A DNA stretch of 64,000 nucleotides from Citrus sinensis (GCF_022201045.2 NC_068562.1:2170001-2234000); one strand, 5' to 3'; positions 10,985 through 24,428 are shown, counted from the first letter of the stretch. Numbers and translations are program-made. The notes: generated by a model not told the origin, from the letters alone.

Positions 10985-11900
10985 TCATCTCCTCGGATGC
11001 TTTTACGATTAAGATTCTAGAGTATTTATAAGGTATTTCATTCTTTCATTCGTTAATTATATCGGCCATGATTTTGAATATCTTTTCTGCATGTATCCAC
11101 AGTGCCCGTCACTTTCTTTCTTTCTTTCTTTCTTTGTGTTGAGTGATGTGACAATCATGCTTCTGTGCTCCGTTATCGTAACTCTAGTTCGCTAAAGAAG
11201 CCAAATTGCGGTGGGGCCATTCTGGGATGGAGAACTCCAAAGCGCTTATTGTCAGTGGTCCTTTACCAAGTATATTGATCACAAACAATAAGAACAGCTT
11301 CCACTTGATCACTAAACTGCTTGTCATTTATAATAATATTTAAATTAATAGAGAGAAAAAGGCATTTCCTGACCGCACTGCCTTCAACTTGTTATCCTGT
11401 CTCTAGCTAAGCCAAACAAAGCCCACATGAGATCTAATCTTTACTCTTTTCAGATAATTAACGTGCCCAAAGATCTCACTAATGTTACAAGCTCAATCAA
11501 TAAGTCCCCATGTAAGAGTCACTCGATAACACCTTTTTTTTCCCCCCAAAATTTCAGGCCCGTGAGGATTCTCTTGTAAACTCCAAACTCAATATTTTAT
11601 TTATTATTTCTCACTCGTCTTCATTCAGGACCAAAACTTTTCCAACCTATCTGGAACTTTTTGGCTACTTTACTTTTAAATAGTGATAATCCTGTTGGCA
11701 GTTTGAATTATTAATTTAAATGAATGTATGTAACCCTTTTGGAAATTTCAGAAGTTTTTCCCTTCGTGAGCCAAGATTGCTTCCATATAACTTGAAACTT
11801 TTTTCTTCCTTGCAGGCACTCTTGAAGTGTTAAAAAGCTCCCCTTTGTGTACTGCGTGATTGAACTATGTAACCCGTGAGCAGGTATATATGAGAAAAAA
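10985..11900 (+). other. Probable 3' UTR and UTR intron of the RADIALIS-like gene
   Basis: The stretch after the stop contains a consensus donor (about 11031) and, nearly 800 bp on, a pyrimidine-rich acceptor TTTTTTCTTCCTTGCAG ending at about 11816. RADIALIS-type genes commonly carry an intron at or just after the end of the coding sequence. A (CTTT)n run sits at about 11113-11136. The transcript end is not determinable here. Confidence 0.4.
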
Positions 11901-12565
11901 GTAGTAGATGCAGATAAGTACTGGCTAAATGGTGATGTCCACTATGAAGATATACGTATTGTTATTGGAAGTGCTTCTTCTTTCTTCTTTATGTGTATTC
12001 CTCTAGCTGTTTCTGTTTCCGTGGACTACTAGTGATATTGTATCCAGTTTGCATGTAATAGATTTAATTATTATGTTGTGTTTCTGCTTCCAGAGTGTAC
12101 GAAAAATAATTCCTGTTTCCTAAATGAATAGATGAATTAATGTATTAGTAACCTGATAGGTTTCTATCTATCTATCTATCTATCTATTTATATATATACA
12201 TATATTGATGAATAATGAGGATCATCTAATAATTAAGCCATGAATAATAATTAATTACGTTGATAATTTTCATTATATATATTTCAATCCTGGATCGATC
12301 TCAGTCTCATTTGTTGATAATGAAATTTATCTAAGATATTATTATTGTGAATTGTGACACTGGAAACGACATTGTGGGATCAATAATAATGATGAATAAG
12401 ATTCAAACCTAGCTTACAAGAGATTTAGTTTAGAATTATGCTATACTTGTATTTATCTTTTAAAAGTAATGAATCATTGAACATAATACAAGAGTCGATT
12501 TTACTTCACATATATGAAAAATTGCAATCAATCTTACTTAGATATAAATTATCTTATATTATTTA
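11901..12565. other. Intergenic with a (TCTA)n microsatellite
   Basis: No gene. A TCTA tetranucleotide repeat occupies about 12164-12190. Confidence 0.5.
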
Positions 12566-12916
12566 GGGCCAGTTTGATACTGCTGTAACTTTTAAAAATA
12601 ATAATTATTAACTAGGTATAGAAATAATCACTTGTAAAAAAAATCAGTTAAATGTTGGGTAAAATTTATTTTTAAAAGTGCCAACTGTAAGTTTAAAAGT
12701 AGTTGTGTGTATGTATTTGATAAATTTTACTATTAAACTGTTGTAAGAATATACATAACTAAATTAGATATAATGTTTAAACATGTATATAAGACTAAAA
12801 CTATTTGAGCCCACTAAAATACTCTATAAAGCAATTTAATTAAAAAAAAAAACTCACTACTAAAATATGAAAATAAATATTTTACTATATTCACCCGCCT
12901 TAATACCAAACATGCT
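12566..12916. mobile_element. Miniature element, family A copy 3 (degenerate)
   Basis: Left end GGGCCAGTTTGATACTGC and right end ATACCAAACATGCTCTC are imperfect inverted repeats, compatible with the Tourist/Harbinger-type consensus that starts GGxCxxxTTTG. The interior is AT-rich and non-coding. Confidence 0.45.
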
Positions 12917-14309
12917 CTCAGATGATTTTAAACACATAAATCTACCAACTAATACTCCAATTGATTTCCTCAAAATATAAACTAATTTATTAATATAAAA
13001 ATATTGTGGATCAATATCAATCATCTAAACAGGTATTTGATTGGAATTATTCTCATAAATTAACAAATTAGATTTAAAATTTTGCGTGAATTTCTTGTTT
13101 ACAATACATCAATTCATTTGTGTCCATAACAAGCCAAAACCAAAATCAAAATTAGAAACTTATAAAAAGCAAAATCATAATTAATAAAAAATCTGTATTG
13201 AAAAGGATTTTTTGCTGGTTTCGTGTACTTTGAAACCAGACATCATCTTGCTGGTGGAATGTTTATTCCGCAGACAAGCTTCAATTTGTAGTCAACTTGA
13301 TGCTTATTTTCTCTTCGCACTGAAGCTTGTCTCAAAGTGCCTAATCTGATCTTGACTAAACATTATTCTTTTGTTTGGCTTCATTACTTGAGATTGAAGG
13401 CACGGTATAGGTGCCTGTTGAAGAAGAGCAAAGGGATTGAATTCTTTTCTTTAGTTTTTATTGTCTTGTCTAATGGCTAAAATCATAATTTAAGTTTGGG
13501 GTATATTAGTAACTAAAATACTTTTTAAAATATAGGTGCCAATAGTACTTTGATGGTTTAGAGATCATTATCCTATAGATAAAATATTGTGTACACATAA
13601 TAATTGATAACTAAAATAAATATTTTATATATTATTTTTATTTTTATTCATATTCAGTTATCTCAATATAATTGGTAATAATAATAATCTGTTTAAAATT
13701 TATGAAGATAATTTTAGATTTTTATAACATATATAAGGACATATATGAAATTATATTAAGTATAAAAGTAATTTTTAAAATCAGATTTTGAATAGTTACT
13801 CCTTTTTTTGGTTTTCAAAATCTGTTGTACGATGAGGTAATTTTTGCAAAACGATTTGTTAAAAAAAAAAAAATACCAAACATCAAAATTAGTTTTTATC
13901 TTCTCAAAATTATTTTTTATCTTCCCAAAAACAATCCCCAATGGGCCCTTACTACTAGTAAATAAAAACGTACACTTTAATAATAAACTTTCACAAACAT
14001 GACATTAACAATCTAATAATAAATTTTGCCACTTGTTATTTATTTAATTATGCAATATTTGTTTTTATTTATCGTTTTGGTAGTTTTGCGTTATGTTGTC
14101 TACTTATATATTTAATTTTAGGGAGATTGCCAGTTTCCCCCCTACAGTAATCAACATATATTATTTTTCCCCCTTCTGCTTTTATAATGGCCAAAAACTC
14201 CTCTAATAGTATAAGTTTACAATATTACCCTTATTTTCAACTACTCTTTTATTTATATTTGTTCTAAATTAAATAAATCACATGAATAGAAACTAAATAA
14301 AAAATAAAG
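12917..14309. other. Intergenic, no gene seen
   Basis: AT-rich. A patch at 14120-14200 holds several runs of C (TTTCCCCCCTAC, TTTTTCCCCCTTC) of the kind often seen at transposon edges, and it directly precedes the long inverted repeat. No coding sequence recognised. Confidence 0.4.
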
Positions 14310-14648
14310 CATTAAAAATAAGAAATATTTGTTTTGATATGAACAAAAAAATTAATAATAAAATTTTTTTATACTTATTTATTTTTTGAAAATTTTCTTA
14401 TAATAAATATATAAGAAAATTATTAGTCAAATGATAAAAAAATTATTATAAGAAAACTTGATTGACAAATAAAAATTTATTATAAGATAAATAATAAAAT
14501 ATTTTACCTATACTTTTTACATTTAATTTTAAAATATTACAAAATATTTATTATAAGAAAATGTTCACAAAATAAATAATTACAAGAAAAAATTTTATTA
14601 TTAATTTTTCTACTCATATCAAAATATATATTTCTTGTTTTAATACTT
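14310..14648. repeat. Long inverted repeat, about 100-bp arms
   Basis: The left arm (about 14310-14410) and right arm (about 14544-14648, reverse complemented) match at roughly nine positions in ten over about 100 bp. Shared blocks include TTTGATATGA, AAAAATTAATAATAAAATTT and TTTTCTTATAATAAATAT. The 130-bp centre holds further related TTATAAGA-type words. Transcribed, it would fold into a long hairpin. Most likely a fold-back or miniature transposon. Confidence 0.8.
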
Positions 14649-14649
14649 A

Positions 14650-15590
14650 ATATGGGCATTACATTCAATTATTAACAAAAAATTAGCCGACATCTAGCAT
14701 ATCGAACCCAATCCAAGCCGAGTTATTAGTGATCATTAGTAGAGTCTCCTGCTCTTTCTATGATGATATTTCCATGTGGGAGGAATTATTTTTGTAAATA
14801 AGAAAAAAAAATTATGTTATTTACAACAATATTTATTTAATTTAAATTTATTTTTACTGTTATTTTTATTTTCTAACTGTTGACAATTGATCACGCCGTA
14901 AAAAATTTAATGGTGGTCTTTCACTTATTTGTGTTAATTTATTTTGTTTTCATTTATTTCATTTGAAAATTTAAGTGTTGGGATTTTATCCATAACCCAT
15001 GAGTAAACCATACCCAAACCATAATGAAATGGTTTTCTACATAAAACCAACATTTAATCCATTTTAATGATTTATCAAACCCAAACCATTTAATTTGGTT
15101 TGAGTTTGGATAAACCCATGGGTTGTGGGTTTATGCCCACCCCTACTTACTAGTATTTCTAACTAAACCATGCAAAACATCCACATATGCTAATTTTTTA
15201 CTGCATTTTAGTATTTTCTTAAGGAAAAAATATTATCTTGAAAAAGAAAAAAATATTAATTTATGAGTTCCAGTGAAGGTGATAAAGGAATAAATCTAAT
15301 CATTGTTTAAACTCCTAATAATTTTCATCAATTAGAAAAAAAAAATAGCAAGTGAGATAAAAAAGTATGTGATTTTTTAAAAGAGCAAAAGGGCGTTTAA
15401 GTGGTTAAATTATCCTAATCCTAATTGTTTTTACTTTCCAATTTTTTTTTGGGTGTTTAAAAGAAATAATTTGGTAAAAAATAAAGAAAACCCAGTAGCG
15501 TTTGACCGAGGGAGCGAAATAATTCTCAACCGATGCAGGAATGAACGAACCCAGGACTAGAACGCAAAACTGTTAACACCCGAACAACCT
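14650..15590. other. Intergenic, no gene seen
   Basis: No gene. Around 15000-15125 a short phrase built on AAACCATTT/AACCCATGGGT is repeated in both orientations, giving a low-complexity patch. Confidence 0.4.
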
Positions 15591-15592
15591 AA

Positions 15593-15760
15593 GGCCCACC
15601 CGAGACTCTACTCAACGCCCCGCCCCGCCCCCCGCCGAGCAATACGGTGCGTTTAGCCTCCAATTGGCTTTTGCTCCACGTAAGTGCAATAGTTTTTGCT
15701 TAAACCCCATCAACCAGAGTCTCTAGGGTTTATCCGGTGGCGTCAGACGCTAAACCCTAA
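15593..15760 (+). promoter_or_regulatory. Promoter elements of the ATAD3 gene: site II-like GGCCCA and two telo-boxes
   Basis: GGCCCA at 15593-15598 is a TCP-binding site II-type core. Two telo-box words follow in opposite orientations, TAGGGTTTA at 15724-15732 and AAACCCTAA at 15752-15760, within 120 bp of the start codon. This pairing is known from plant genes for ribosomal and mitochondrial proteins expressed in dividing cells, which fits a mitochondrial ATPase. Confidence 0.55.
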
Positions 15761-15841
15761 AAATCCCAATTTTCACATGATCACTCGAATTCAAAACCTA
15801 ATTTTAATTGAGCACATAAAGTAATTACTTAATCATTACCC

Positions 15842-18800
15842 ATGCCTGCGTCGAAATTATCTTCATGTTTAGCAGTGGCCGCCGCGGTGGCCTCCCTCTC
15901 TACGGCCTCAAACCGAGCATTCGCGGACGCGCCGTCGCGATTTTCTTTCTTCTCTTCCTCTCCTCAGCCTACGTCGAGTGGCAATGATGAAGCGGAACAG
16001 ACGGCTGATGCGAAGAAATCGAGAGAGCCTGAAGAGCCAAGAGGATCAGGATTCGATCCCGAGGCCTTAGAGAGAGCTGCCAAAGCTCTCCGCGACTTCA
16101 ATAGCTCACGTCACGCCAGAGAGGTAGTAATAGTTTTTTAATAGATTTTTTAATTTGTTTTATCTTAGCTCGAGAGTGCTTGTTTTAATTTTTCGTATGA
16201 TGTAATAATAAGAGAATCGCTTTTATGTCGACAGGCTTTTGATATTATGCGAAAGCAGGAGCAAACACGGCTGGCAGAGTTAGATGTTGAGAAAGTTCAC
16301 TATGAAGCAATTCAATCTCAAGTTGATGTTGTGAGTGATAAAGCTTTATATTTTGTTCCCCCCTAAATTTTTATGGGAATATTTGATGCTTTTCCCATGC
16401 AGGGTATTGCAATCAACCTTCTGCTAAGTTTGTTGCACATGTTGCATTATGTAACTGTTTATGCTTGGAATTTTAGTTTTGATAGCGTGCTGAATTTCCT
16501 TGTATACACCAGCTCACAGGGGCCGTCTTTATTGCATAAATGTTTGTCAAACTGCTCTGGACTTCAAGTTATAATGTAACTATATGCTTTGGCAGGAAAG
16601 GCAACGAAAGCTGGCTGAAGAACACAGAAATCTAGTTCAGCAAAAAGCGCAAGCAAGGGCGCAAGGGCTGCGAAATGAAGATGAGCTGGCCAGGAAAAGA
16701 TTGCAGGTGCATGAACTAACTTTATATATAAGCTTATTACAAATTGGATTGAAAAATCTTTGTGCTAGTTGAAAGAAGTCATCAAATTGCTCAGCCATTG
16801 GTTGTCAACTAGCAGAGCCTATACTATGTTTTAAGCTTCATTATACCTGATTTCTTGGATCTTGTAATAGATTAAAATTGGGCATGCATTGTTTTATTAG
16901 TTGAAATTAAATGAGGATCAGAGCAAGTCAACTAAGCTTCCTTATTAGTTCTTTTTATAGAATTCCTTTCTTCCTGACAGAAATATTTCTACCATTCACA
17001 TGATATGGTGCTGTCTTTCTTTGCAGACAGATCATGAAGCTCAGAGGCGGCATAATACTGAATTGGTTAAAATGCAAGAAGAGTCTTCCATACGAAAAGA
17101 ACAAGCAAGACGATCTACCGAAGAGCAAATACAGGCTCAGCAGCGCCTGACTGAGAAAGAAAGAGCTGAAATCGAAAGGGAAACCATTAGGGTTAAGGCT
17201 ATGGCTGAGGCTGAGGGCCGAGCCCATGAAGCAAAATTAACCGAGGACCACAACAGGAGAATGCTTATAGAACGAATAAATGGTGAAAGAGAGAAATGGC
17301 TTGCTGCAATTAATACAACTTTTAGTCACATTGAAGGTATGCAACTGAATAACATGTTTTTTTATCCATGTTGACTGTAGCTTTGGCTGACTCTAGTTAT
17401 GTTTTCCCTTTGGATATAACTTTAACACTATTGCTAACATATCCGAATAATATTTAATTTATTCAAATGGAGGCTTTCTGCTTGTTCTTTTTCCATGACC
17501 GCACAATTCTGCATTTGGCATCATTTATTTATCCTCTTATACATTTTGTTCGCTTACCAGCTATTTGTTTTCATATGTTATAAGCAGCTTGCTATATACA
17601 ACATAGTGCTTAAAGCATAATTGCGACATCAACATTCTACAGTGAATTAGTTTTTGATTATGTTGTTTAGCTTTTGCAATTGTATTCTTTGTTTTAATGT
17701 ATACAACAGAGAAGTTTATACTTCATGGAAATTGTAGAAATTTAATCATAAATAATCAGTTGAATGAAATCTCTAATTCTAGGTAGTTGTCATTTCTGTG
17801 GGTTCTTTTTAAGATTTTTATGACTTTGTTTTTCTCAGTAATTTTTGAAGACTGATGGGAATATTTTAATACTTTCTGCTTTACAATATCTGAAGCCTGG
17901 ATCACATAAATTTATCTTGAAATGAATTGAATCTGCTTAATTAATTTGTTTTGCCTCATAAAAGTTACACTCTCACATTTAACATCATAAGTTTTTTTCA
18001 TCTTTCAGTTATCAATAAAAACTTGCATCTGGTATAACCCTTTTTTTAAAATTAAATTTACAGAGGGTGTTAGGAGTCTATTGACTGATAGGAATAAGTT
18101 GGTTATGACTGTTGGAGGAGCTACTGCATTGGCTGCAGGAATTTATACAACTAGGTATGAATGCTTCTTTCCTTTCTGCCATTAACTCATTTTTCAGCTA
18201 CTCTGAGAGAGAATAAATTTTGCATTGCATATTTATCTTGCCTGGGTGTTATTTTTTTAATCATATGCTTTTTCTTTGGGAAATTTATCTTCACTAGGAT
18301 GCGAATAGCGTGCGCTGTTCACAACATTTTATATGGAAAGTTTGATTCTTCTGATAAATGGGTACAAATTGGACATGCCAGGCACGAGTTAGTTATCTAG
18401 AAGCATGTTAGACTGAAACCGCTACAGCATTTTGACCACTTTTACTACCACTGTACAGCCACTTCCCCCCTCTGATATCATTGCATTCAACTAGCAACAC
18501 CTCTGCACCACCACTGTAAAGTTGCAAACTCTCACCGGGTTAGCCCATTAATTAATTCAATCATATGGCAAATAACTGTTTGCCAATAGCTTGATGTATG
18601 TTGATTTTCATTAGGTCTTTCAAATTTGTTTTTGAAACGTTATTTTTTAGGTGGTATAACTCTATTGATATGGATATTATTGCCTAATTCAAAACCCTGT
18701 TAAAATGGTCAATTGCTATGGGACTCACCATCTGAAATCTCTTTGATTTTTCTTGCTGTGTTTTCAGAGAAGGTGCTAGGGTTACATGGGGTTATGTTAA

Positions 18801-20375
18801 CCGTATACTGGGACAGCCATCACTAATTCGAGAATCTTCCATTGGTAAATTTCCATGGTCAGGATTATTGTCTCAAGCCATGAACAAAGTTATTAGGAAT
18901 AAGACATCAGCTGGGACAGCAGGGCCCGTTGAAGCAATAAAGAATAATGGAGATATTATTCTGCATCCTTCACTACAAAGAAGGATACAGCATCTTGCTA
19001 AAGCTACCTCCAACACCAAGATTCACCAAGCACCCTTTCGCAACATGTTGTTTTATGGGCCTCCGGGTACTGGTAAAACTATGGTTGCGAGAGAGATAGC
19101 TAGAAAATCGGTATGGTGTAGCTAGTGCTTCAATTTATTTTGCTTTTATGGTTTTTGTTAAACTTTTTGTTACATTTCAATATATAGTCTATAACTACTG
19201 TCGCTGTGTCTTGAGATGGAGCAAATCTCTATAGGATAAATAGCAGCATGAGTAAACGTATGGACTAATGTTAACGATTTTGATATACACTCTTGTCAAT
19301 GCATTTGAGGATGTTCAATCTTGCGTCTTATACTATAGGGATTGGATTATGCCATGATGACAGGAGGAGATGTTGCACCTCTTGGTGCACAGGCTGTTAC
19401 CAAGATCCATGAGATATTTGATTGGGCGAAGAAATCAAAGAAAGGCTTGCTGCTTTTTATTGACGAGGCTGATGCATTTTTATGCGAGTAAGTTACAATC
19501 TTCATCACATATTTTATCAAATTGGTCCTTGAAAAATGATTGAAATATACTGGTTCAGCAAATTTTTATTGGGTGGCTTCTATTTTTTGCGTTAACAATG
19601 ACTTCATACTACTGTATTTCAACAAGAGTTTGGTAGTTTCTCTTTGGCTTGGAAATCTGCATCTTAATTTGTGTTTGATTCTCCATTTTTCAATCTAGCC
19701 AATTTAAAGCTTCTCATTAATATATTAAGTGCAATTGCTTGAAAATTTCTGAACTCTAATAATAGTATGTTTCCATTGGAGGTTATTTGTATCTCTTTAA
19801 TGAATTATGGTTGAGTTTCTTTCAGCAATCAAGATTTTATATAATGCAGGCGCAACAGTATACATATGAGTGAAGCTCAGCGGAGTGCTTTAAATGCTCT
19901 GCTCTTTCGAACTGGTGATCAGTCAAGAGATATAGTTCTTGTTCTTGCCACCAATAGGCCAGGAGATCTTGACAGTGCTATCACTGACAGAATTGACGAA
20001 GTGATCGAGTTCCCACTTCCCAGAGAGGAGGAGCGTTTCAAACTGCTGAAACTCTATTTGAAGAAGTATCTTTGTTCCGATGAAGGTGATAGTAGCTCAT
20101 TGAAATGGGGTCATTTGTTTAAGAAGCAGCAGCAGAAGATAACTATAAAAGATCTGTCTGACAACGTGATTCAAGAGGCAGCCCGGAAGACAGAAGGATT
20201 CTCCGGCCGTGAGATTGCAAAACTCATGGCCAGTGTTCAAGCAGCTGTCTACGCCCGCCCAGACTGTGTATTGGATTCCCAGCTGTTTAGAGAAGTTGTC
20301 GAATACAAAGTTGAAGAGCATCACCAACGTATAAAATTAGCAGCTGAAGGTAGTCAGCCAACTAAAAATCAGTAG
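15842..20375 (+). CDS. ATAD3-type mitochondrial AAA ATPase
   Basis: Eight exons join in frame: 15842-16123, 16235-16330, 16596-16706, 17027-17336, 18064-18154, 18768-19110, 19339-19487 and 19850-20375, giving 635 residues, normal for plant ATAD3. The Ser/Ala-rich start suits mitochondrial targeting. Residues about 75-265 are a charged coiled-coil rich in Glu, Arg and Gln (DUF3523 region). A membrane segment lies at about 279-295 ([16 protein letters not shown]). The AAA module has Walker A GPPGTGKT (394-401), Walker [10 protein letters not shown] (D453, E454), sensor-1 Asn496 in LATNRP and an Arg finger at R508, all intact. ATAD3 spans the mitochondrial inner membrane and contributes to nucleoid, cristae and complex I maintenance. 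A decayed partial copy lies downstream at 22719-23200. Confidence 0.93.
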
Positions 20376-21095
20376 TAGGCTCAAATTTTCATTTTTATGA
20401 AAGCATCACCCATTATTTGTTAAAGAAAATTGCATTTTTGTCGATGAAATGGCCTCTACCATAAAACGTCCTGTTATGGCCCTTGTCAGGGAATTTGCTC
20501 GAGTTATTATTAATTTTTTTTTCAACCCTTCTTTCGGGGAGAGGGGCTTCTCATAATCTCATCTATATTCACATATATATGGTGGAGAAATTTTCTTATG
20601 ATTGATTATTTGTTTTGTAAGGTCATGTATAATTAATCATGTTTATTTTTTTGGCTTATGGAGAAGGTTTTTATTTATATTATTTCATTTATTTTAAATA
20701 TAATTTTTTGGGCGGTAGGAGTTTAACATAGGGGCGTGTTTGGACTATTTGAAGCAAATGTTTATCCTATCATATGTTTGTAGCATTCAAGAGGCGTTTT
20801 CAGAGCTCGCCATATAATCCTGCAAACATTAGAAATTTATCTCGTGCATGTGATTTCATAGAATTAGATTAATTTCATTTAATAATTTATCAATACTACA
20901 ATTATATTAATCTATGACAAATAAAATACACACACATATTAAATAATTTAAAAAATACAAAAACTGCCACATCAATTTATCATATAACAAGAAATAATAT
21001 GTGAAAATAATTATTAATTTAAAGCTTCTGATTATGCCTATATGTACTTGAACATGGCAATTATTACATATGACAGTAGTTTGACGGTGTTTTTA
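20376..21095. other. 3' flank of the ATAD3 gene
   Basis: Contains the likely 3' UTR. The first 40 bp after the stop (up to CTCAAATTTTC, 20380-20390) are recognisably repeated at 23180-23190 in the decayed copy. No other gene seen. Confidence 0.5.
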
Positions 21096-21099
21096 AGGG

Positions 21100-21288
21100 C
21101 AAAAGCAATAGGATTTGAAAAGTCTGCTTAAGAGTTACTAATTAAACATGGTAATTACTTGTAGTTTGAAAGAGATGGGGAAGGGCTTTGACGTTGATGA
21201 CGATGAATTTGACGGTGGCCGTGGGATTGTGGCTGATGGAAATCCAATGGAGAATCGGACTGTTAGGAGTCCCATTGAAGATGGATAA
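21100..21288 (+). pseudogene. Relic of the 5' end of a LEA-like gene
   Basis: From about 21125 the sequence follows the leader and first exon of the intact LEA-like gene at 24631. Shared words are TTAAGAGTT, TGGTAATTA, ATGGGGAA at the start codon (21175), and the best block TTGACGGTGGCCGTGGGATT (intact gene: CTGACGGTGGCCGTTGGATT). One A missing in codon 3 shifts the frame, and the hydrophobic N-terminus is lost. The frame ends at 21288 after 37 codons. No exon 2 or 3 match was found. With the ATAD3 relic at 22.7 kb it forms half of a decayed tandem duplication. Confidence 0.65.
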
Positions 21289-22715
21289 GCCGATGACTAT
21301 GTGTTAAGCAATTATATACCCTATTCAGTATTCTCCGTAAATGTCTTCTTCGTGATCTACGTGCATCCATCGCCCATTAATATATTAGAGTAATGATATG
21401 CTTAAAATGTTAGGATTCAAAATTTATAAAACTTAAAAATTCAAGTTTTCAATCTGACCATGAGATAAGATAGTTCTAATAGAGTTTTATCTCAAATAAT
21501 GTGTCACTTGATGTGGGGATGGATGCAGGAATTTTTTTTTTCCCTGCTGGGTTAATTTATAAATTTATTTAAATATGTACATGAATTTCATTATTTCAGT
21601 TCATATAAAGAACATACATATCAAGTAACACAACATTAAAATTCTTAAATACATATATTTAACAAAGGAAATGACAACAATAAGCTTATAATATGAATCA
21701 GTAAAATTATATTAAAAAAGATTATTTATGAAATTCATGTTTATTTTAGTGATAGAAAATGTGAAATACTAAAATAATTTGATTTAACAAAAATAAAAAG
21801 GACAAGTGTATATGATTGTGAAGGAAATGAACCATGAAAAAATATTATTAATTGTTACTATATCGTTTTGTAACCTTTTAATATTAGCGACCATGTTACA
21901 ATATATTAACACATTTTTGTTTTCAACTAAATCAGATCGTTACGCTTTTTATAATAAATTAAAATAGAAATAACGTTGTAGTCCCCTTATGATTTTAATT
22001 GTTTCAATAAAGATATAATTTAATCAATTTATAAAATAAGTCTCTAATTCTAATTGAAAAAGACAAAAGCGTTAAATTTAGGACATACTTAAAAATAAAA
22101 TAGTTATTACATGAAGAATTGAAAAAATAAAAAGGGTATAAGTGAAATTTTCCTAAGCTGTGTTTCATTCATTCGTTGGTAGTGTAAAGTTATCTGATAA
22201 CGTAAAAAAGTCCATATAACTACTAAACATATGACAATTTATTAATCATTGACACGTCATTTACAAAATTAGGTGAAAATAAGTACTTACTTTATTGATT
22301 TTTATTTTTATTTTATATATGTTGCTAGTTATCAGATGTTGAGTTGTTTTTTTATAATAATGTTTACTTTATAAATATACATGAAGAATTAAATTTCAGT
22401 TTTTAAGATCTAGAGATTCGCTTAATAAAGTTGTTAAAAACAGTAAAATGTGGAGAGGTTTTTGGATAGGATTTAAGATCATCTCCTAATATTTTTCTCT
22501 TCTAGACTTCAAACTTTAAAAAGAAAAAAAAAATTGGCTTAATTACAAATGAAACGAAAAGGAAAAAAATTGATTTGATTGTCAATATTAAAATTCAAAA
22601 CTTAATCTTAACTACTCATTTTTTTTCGGAAAGAAAATACAAAAAAAAAAAAAAAAGGATCCTTATTCTTTTGGGTATCAATTTGATTCAATCGGTAATA
22701 ATTTGTTAATTGATT
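21289..22715. other. Intergenic, no gene seen
   Basis: AT-rich, with poly-T (21531-21541) and a poly-A run (about 22640-22656). No coding sequence. Confidence 0.45.
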
Positions 22716-22718
22716 CAA

Positions 22719-23200
22719 GAGAAGGAGTTGCTGCATTGGCTGGCTGCAGGTATTTATAGCTTCTTTCTTCCTGGCAAATTTCAGTTACTTTGAAAGACAC
22801 TATAATTTATTAATTTCCGTGGCCTTGGATTGAATAATTAATATGTTAAATATGTGCATGCTGTATGATCACACACAGCAATAGCATGTTTGAATGGAGA
22901 GAAAGTTGGGCTCTTCTAATATGTTTATTCATTTTCATCAAGTAAATAGCTTTCTAACGTGCCTACCAGTTGATGGCAAATTGATCAAGTACCCACCGGC
23001 CACTAACCACTTCCCAAATAAAGAGAGGAGAAGACGAGGAGCTAGCTAGCGTTTCAATCTCCATTTTGATTTGTCTGGTGATATGATTCTGGAATTTAGA
23101 GGCTGCTCGGAAGACACAGGGATTCTCTCAAGGTTGCCACTTGTCACCAGTCAACCACCCAAAAATAACGTCATAGTCTCAAATTTTCTTTTTTTTTTTT
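22719..23200 (+). pseudogene. Relic of an ATAD3-type gene
   Basis: Two segments match the intact gene in the same order. Segment 22719-22815 matches the end of exon 5 and the start of intron 5 (intact 18111-18215); both contain CTGCATTGGCT, TGCAGG and TTTCAG-TACT-TGA words. Segment 23068-23190 matches the end of exon 8 and the 3' UTR (intact 20150-20222 and 20347-20390), including GAGGCTGCTCGGAAGACA versus GAGGCAGCCCGGAAGACA and the shared TCTCAAATTTTC against CTCAAATTTTC after the stop. Exons 6-7, with Walker A and B, are missing and about 125-150 bp of exon 8 are deleted, so no ATPase can be made. Retained intron sequence rules out a processed copy. Confidence 0.75.
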
Positions 23201-24420
23201 TGCCCTTTTTCACTGCAAGAATGAAACCTATTCTTAGCTCCTTGCTGAACTTGGCACGACAATGAAGATTGAAGAGTGGTTGAATTTTCTCTGTTGTCTG
23301 AATGGGCTGTGTGGCCCATCTGATGTCGTTTCTCTTTAGATGGGTGCTAATGTATGTTGCTGCCATCCCTTTCATATCCTCTTACTACCCCCCAACCCAT
23401 TGCCCTTTCTTTTTTCAGAATTAGAAGCCAGCCCCTTTCTTTGTTTAAATAATTTTAAAAAATAAAAATCACCAGGTACTTTAATTTTATAACCTAATTA
23501 AATATACATCTTTGTAATAAATTTTAATTTCCAAATACTGTCAATACAATAGAAACTGCAAACAGAGCAATAATACTGTCATATAGCTTTTTACGATTTA
23601 AATTTAGTTCCCATAAATTTTGTGTAACAGTGAGTAGTTAAAGCCAATTGATAAGGCAAATAACATTAGAAATCGTTCGAATAACATTTTAGTCAACGTG
23701 ATTAGCTTACGCTCTAATTGAGACGAAATTTGTTCTGATCTAAACGACTCGTGAGGAGATTTTGATATTAACATTTTGCAGTGATATTAGATGATACTCT
23801 GATTCAAACGACTTTATAAAAGAGATTTTGATATATAATCCTAAAAGAGGAGTTTTTATTAGTCAAAGACTTTAGAAAAGCAAAAACAATTATGTATATA
23901 TTTTTAATAATTATTTTAAAAATTATAATATTATCAAAGGAAATTATAGGTTTATTTTTAATCAACTAGAAACCTGCAATAACTTTTTCAATAGAATTTA
24001 TCAAATAATTAAGTACGATTATTATTATTATTTCTGCAATACAACTATCAATAATTATTTTAAAAATTATGGTATTACCATAGTAAGAGGGCAAATAAAC
24101 TTTACTCTTATTTATTTAGTACCACTCAAAAACTTAAATTTCTAGAATAATGTGAATAATAGAAAAAAGAACCTAATTTATTACATAATTTTGAGGATTA
24201 TTCCATGTTTATATTGCATGGACCTTATTCATTAATTCATACGTATGATATCAACAACTTTTAAAATTCATAATTAATGACATATATCCTTAGTATCCGG
24301 AGAAAGAAAGAAGAGTAAGCATTCAATTCAATTCAAAGGGAAGCATAAGATGCGGACAACAGTGGTCTTGCCATGATACAAGTGTCAAAAAACTAGCAAT
24401 TTGCTCTTTACGGAGGCCCT
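23201..24420. other. Intergenic, no gene seen
   Basis: AT-rich. Around 23740-23850 a phrase like AAACGACT...GAGATTTTGATAT occurs twice imperfectly. No gene recognised. Confidence 0.4.
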
Positions 24421-24428
24421 CCTAGATC

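Noticed and set aside
18161..18400. 79-codon hydrophobic open frame inside the ATAD3 gene
   Set aside because: It lies in intron 5 of a well-supported gene and uses the splice donor region as coding sequence.
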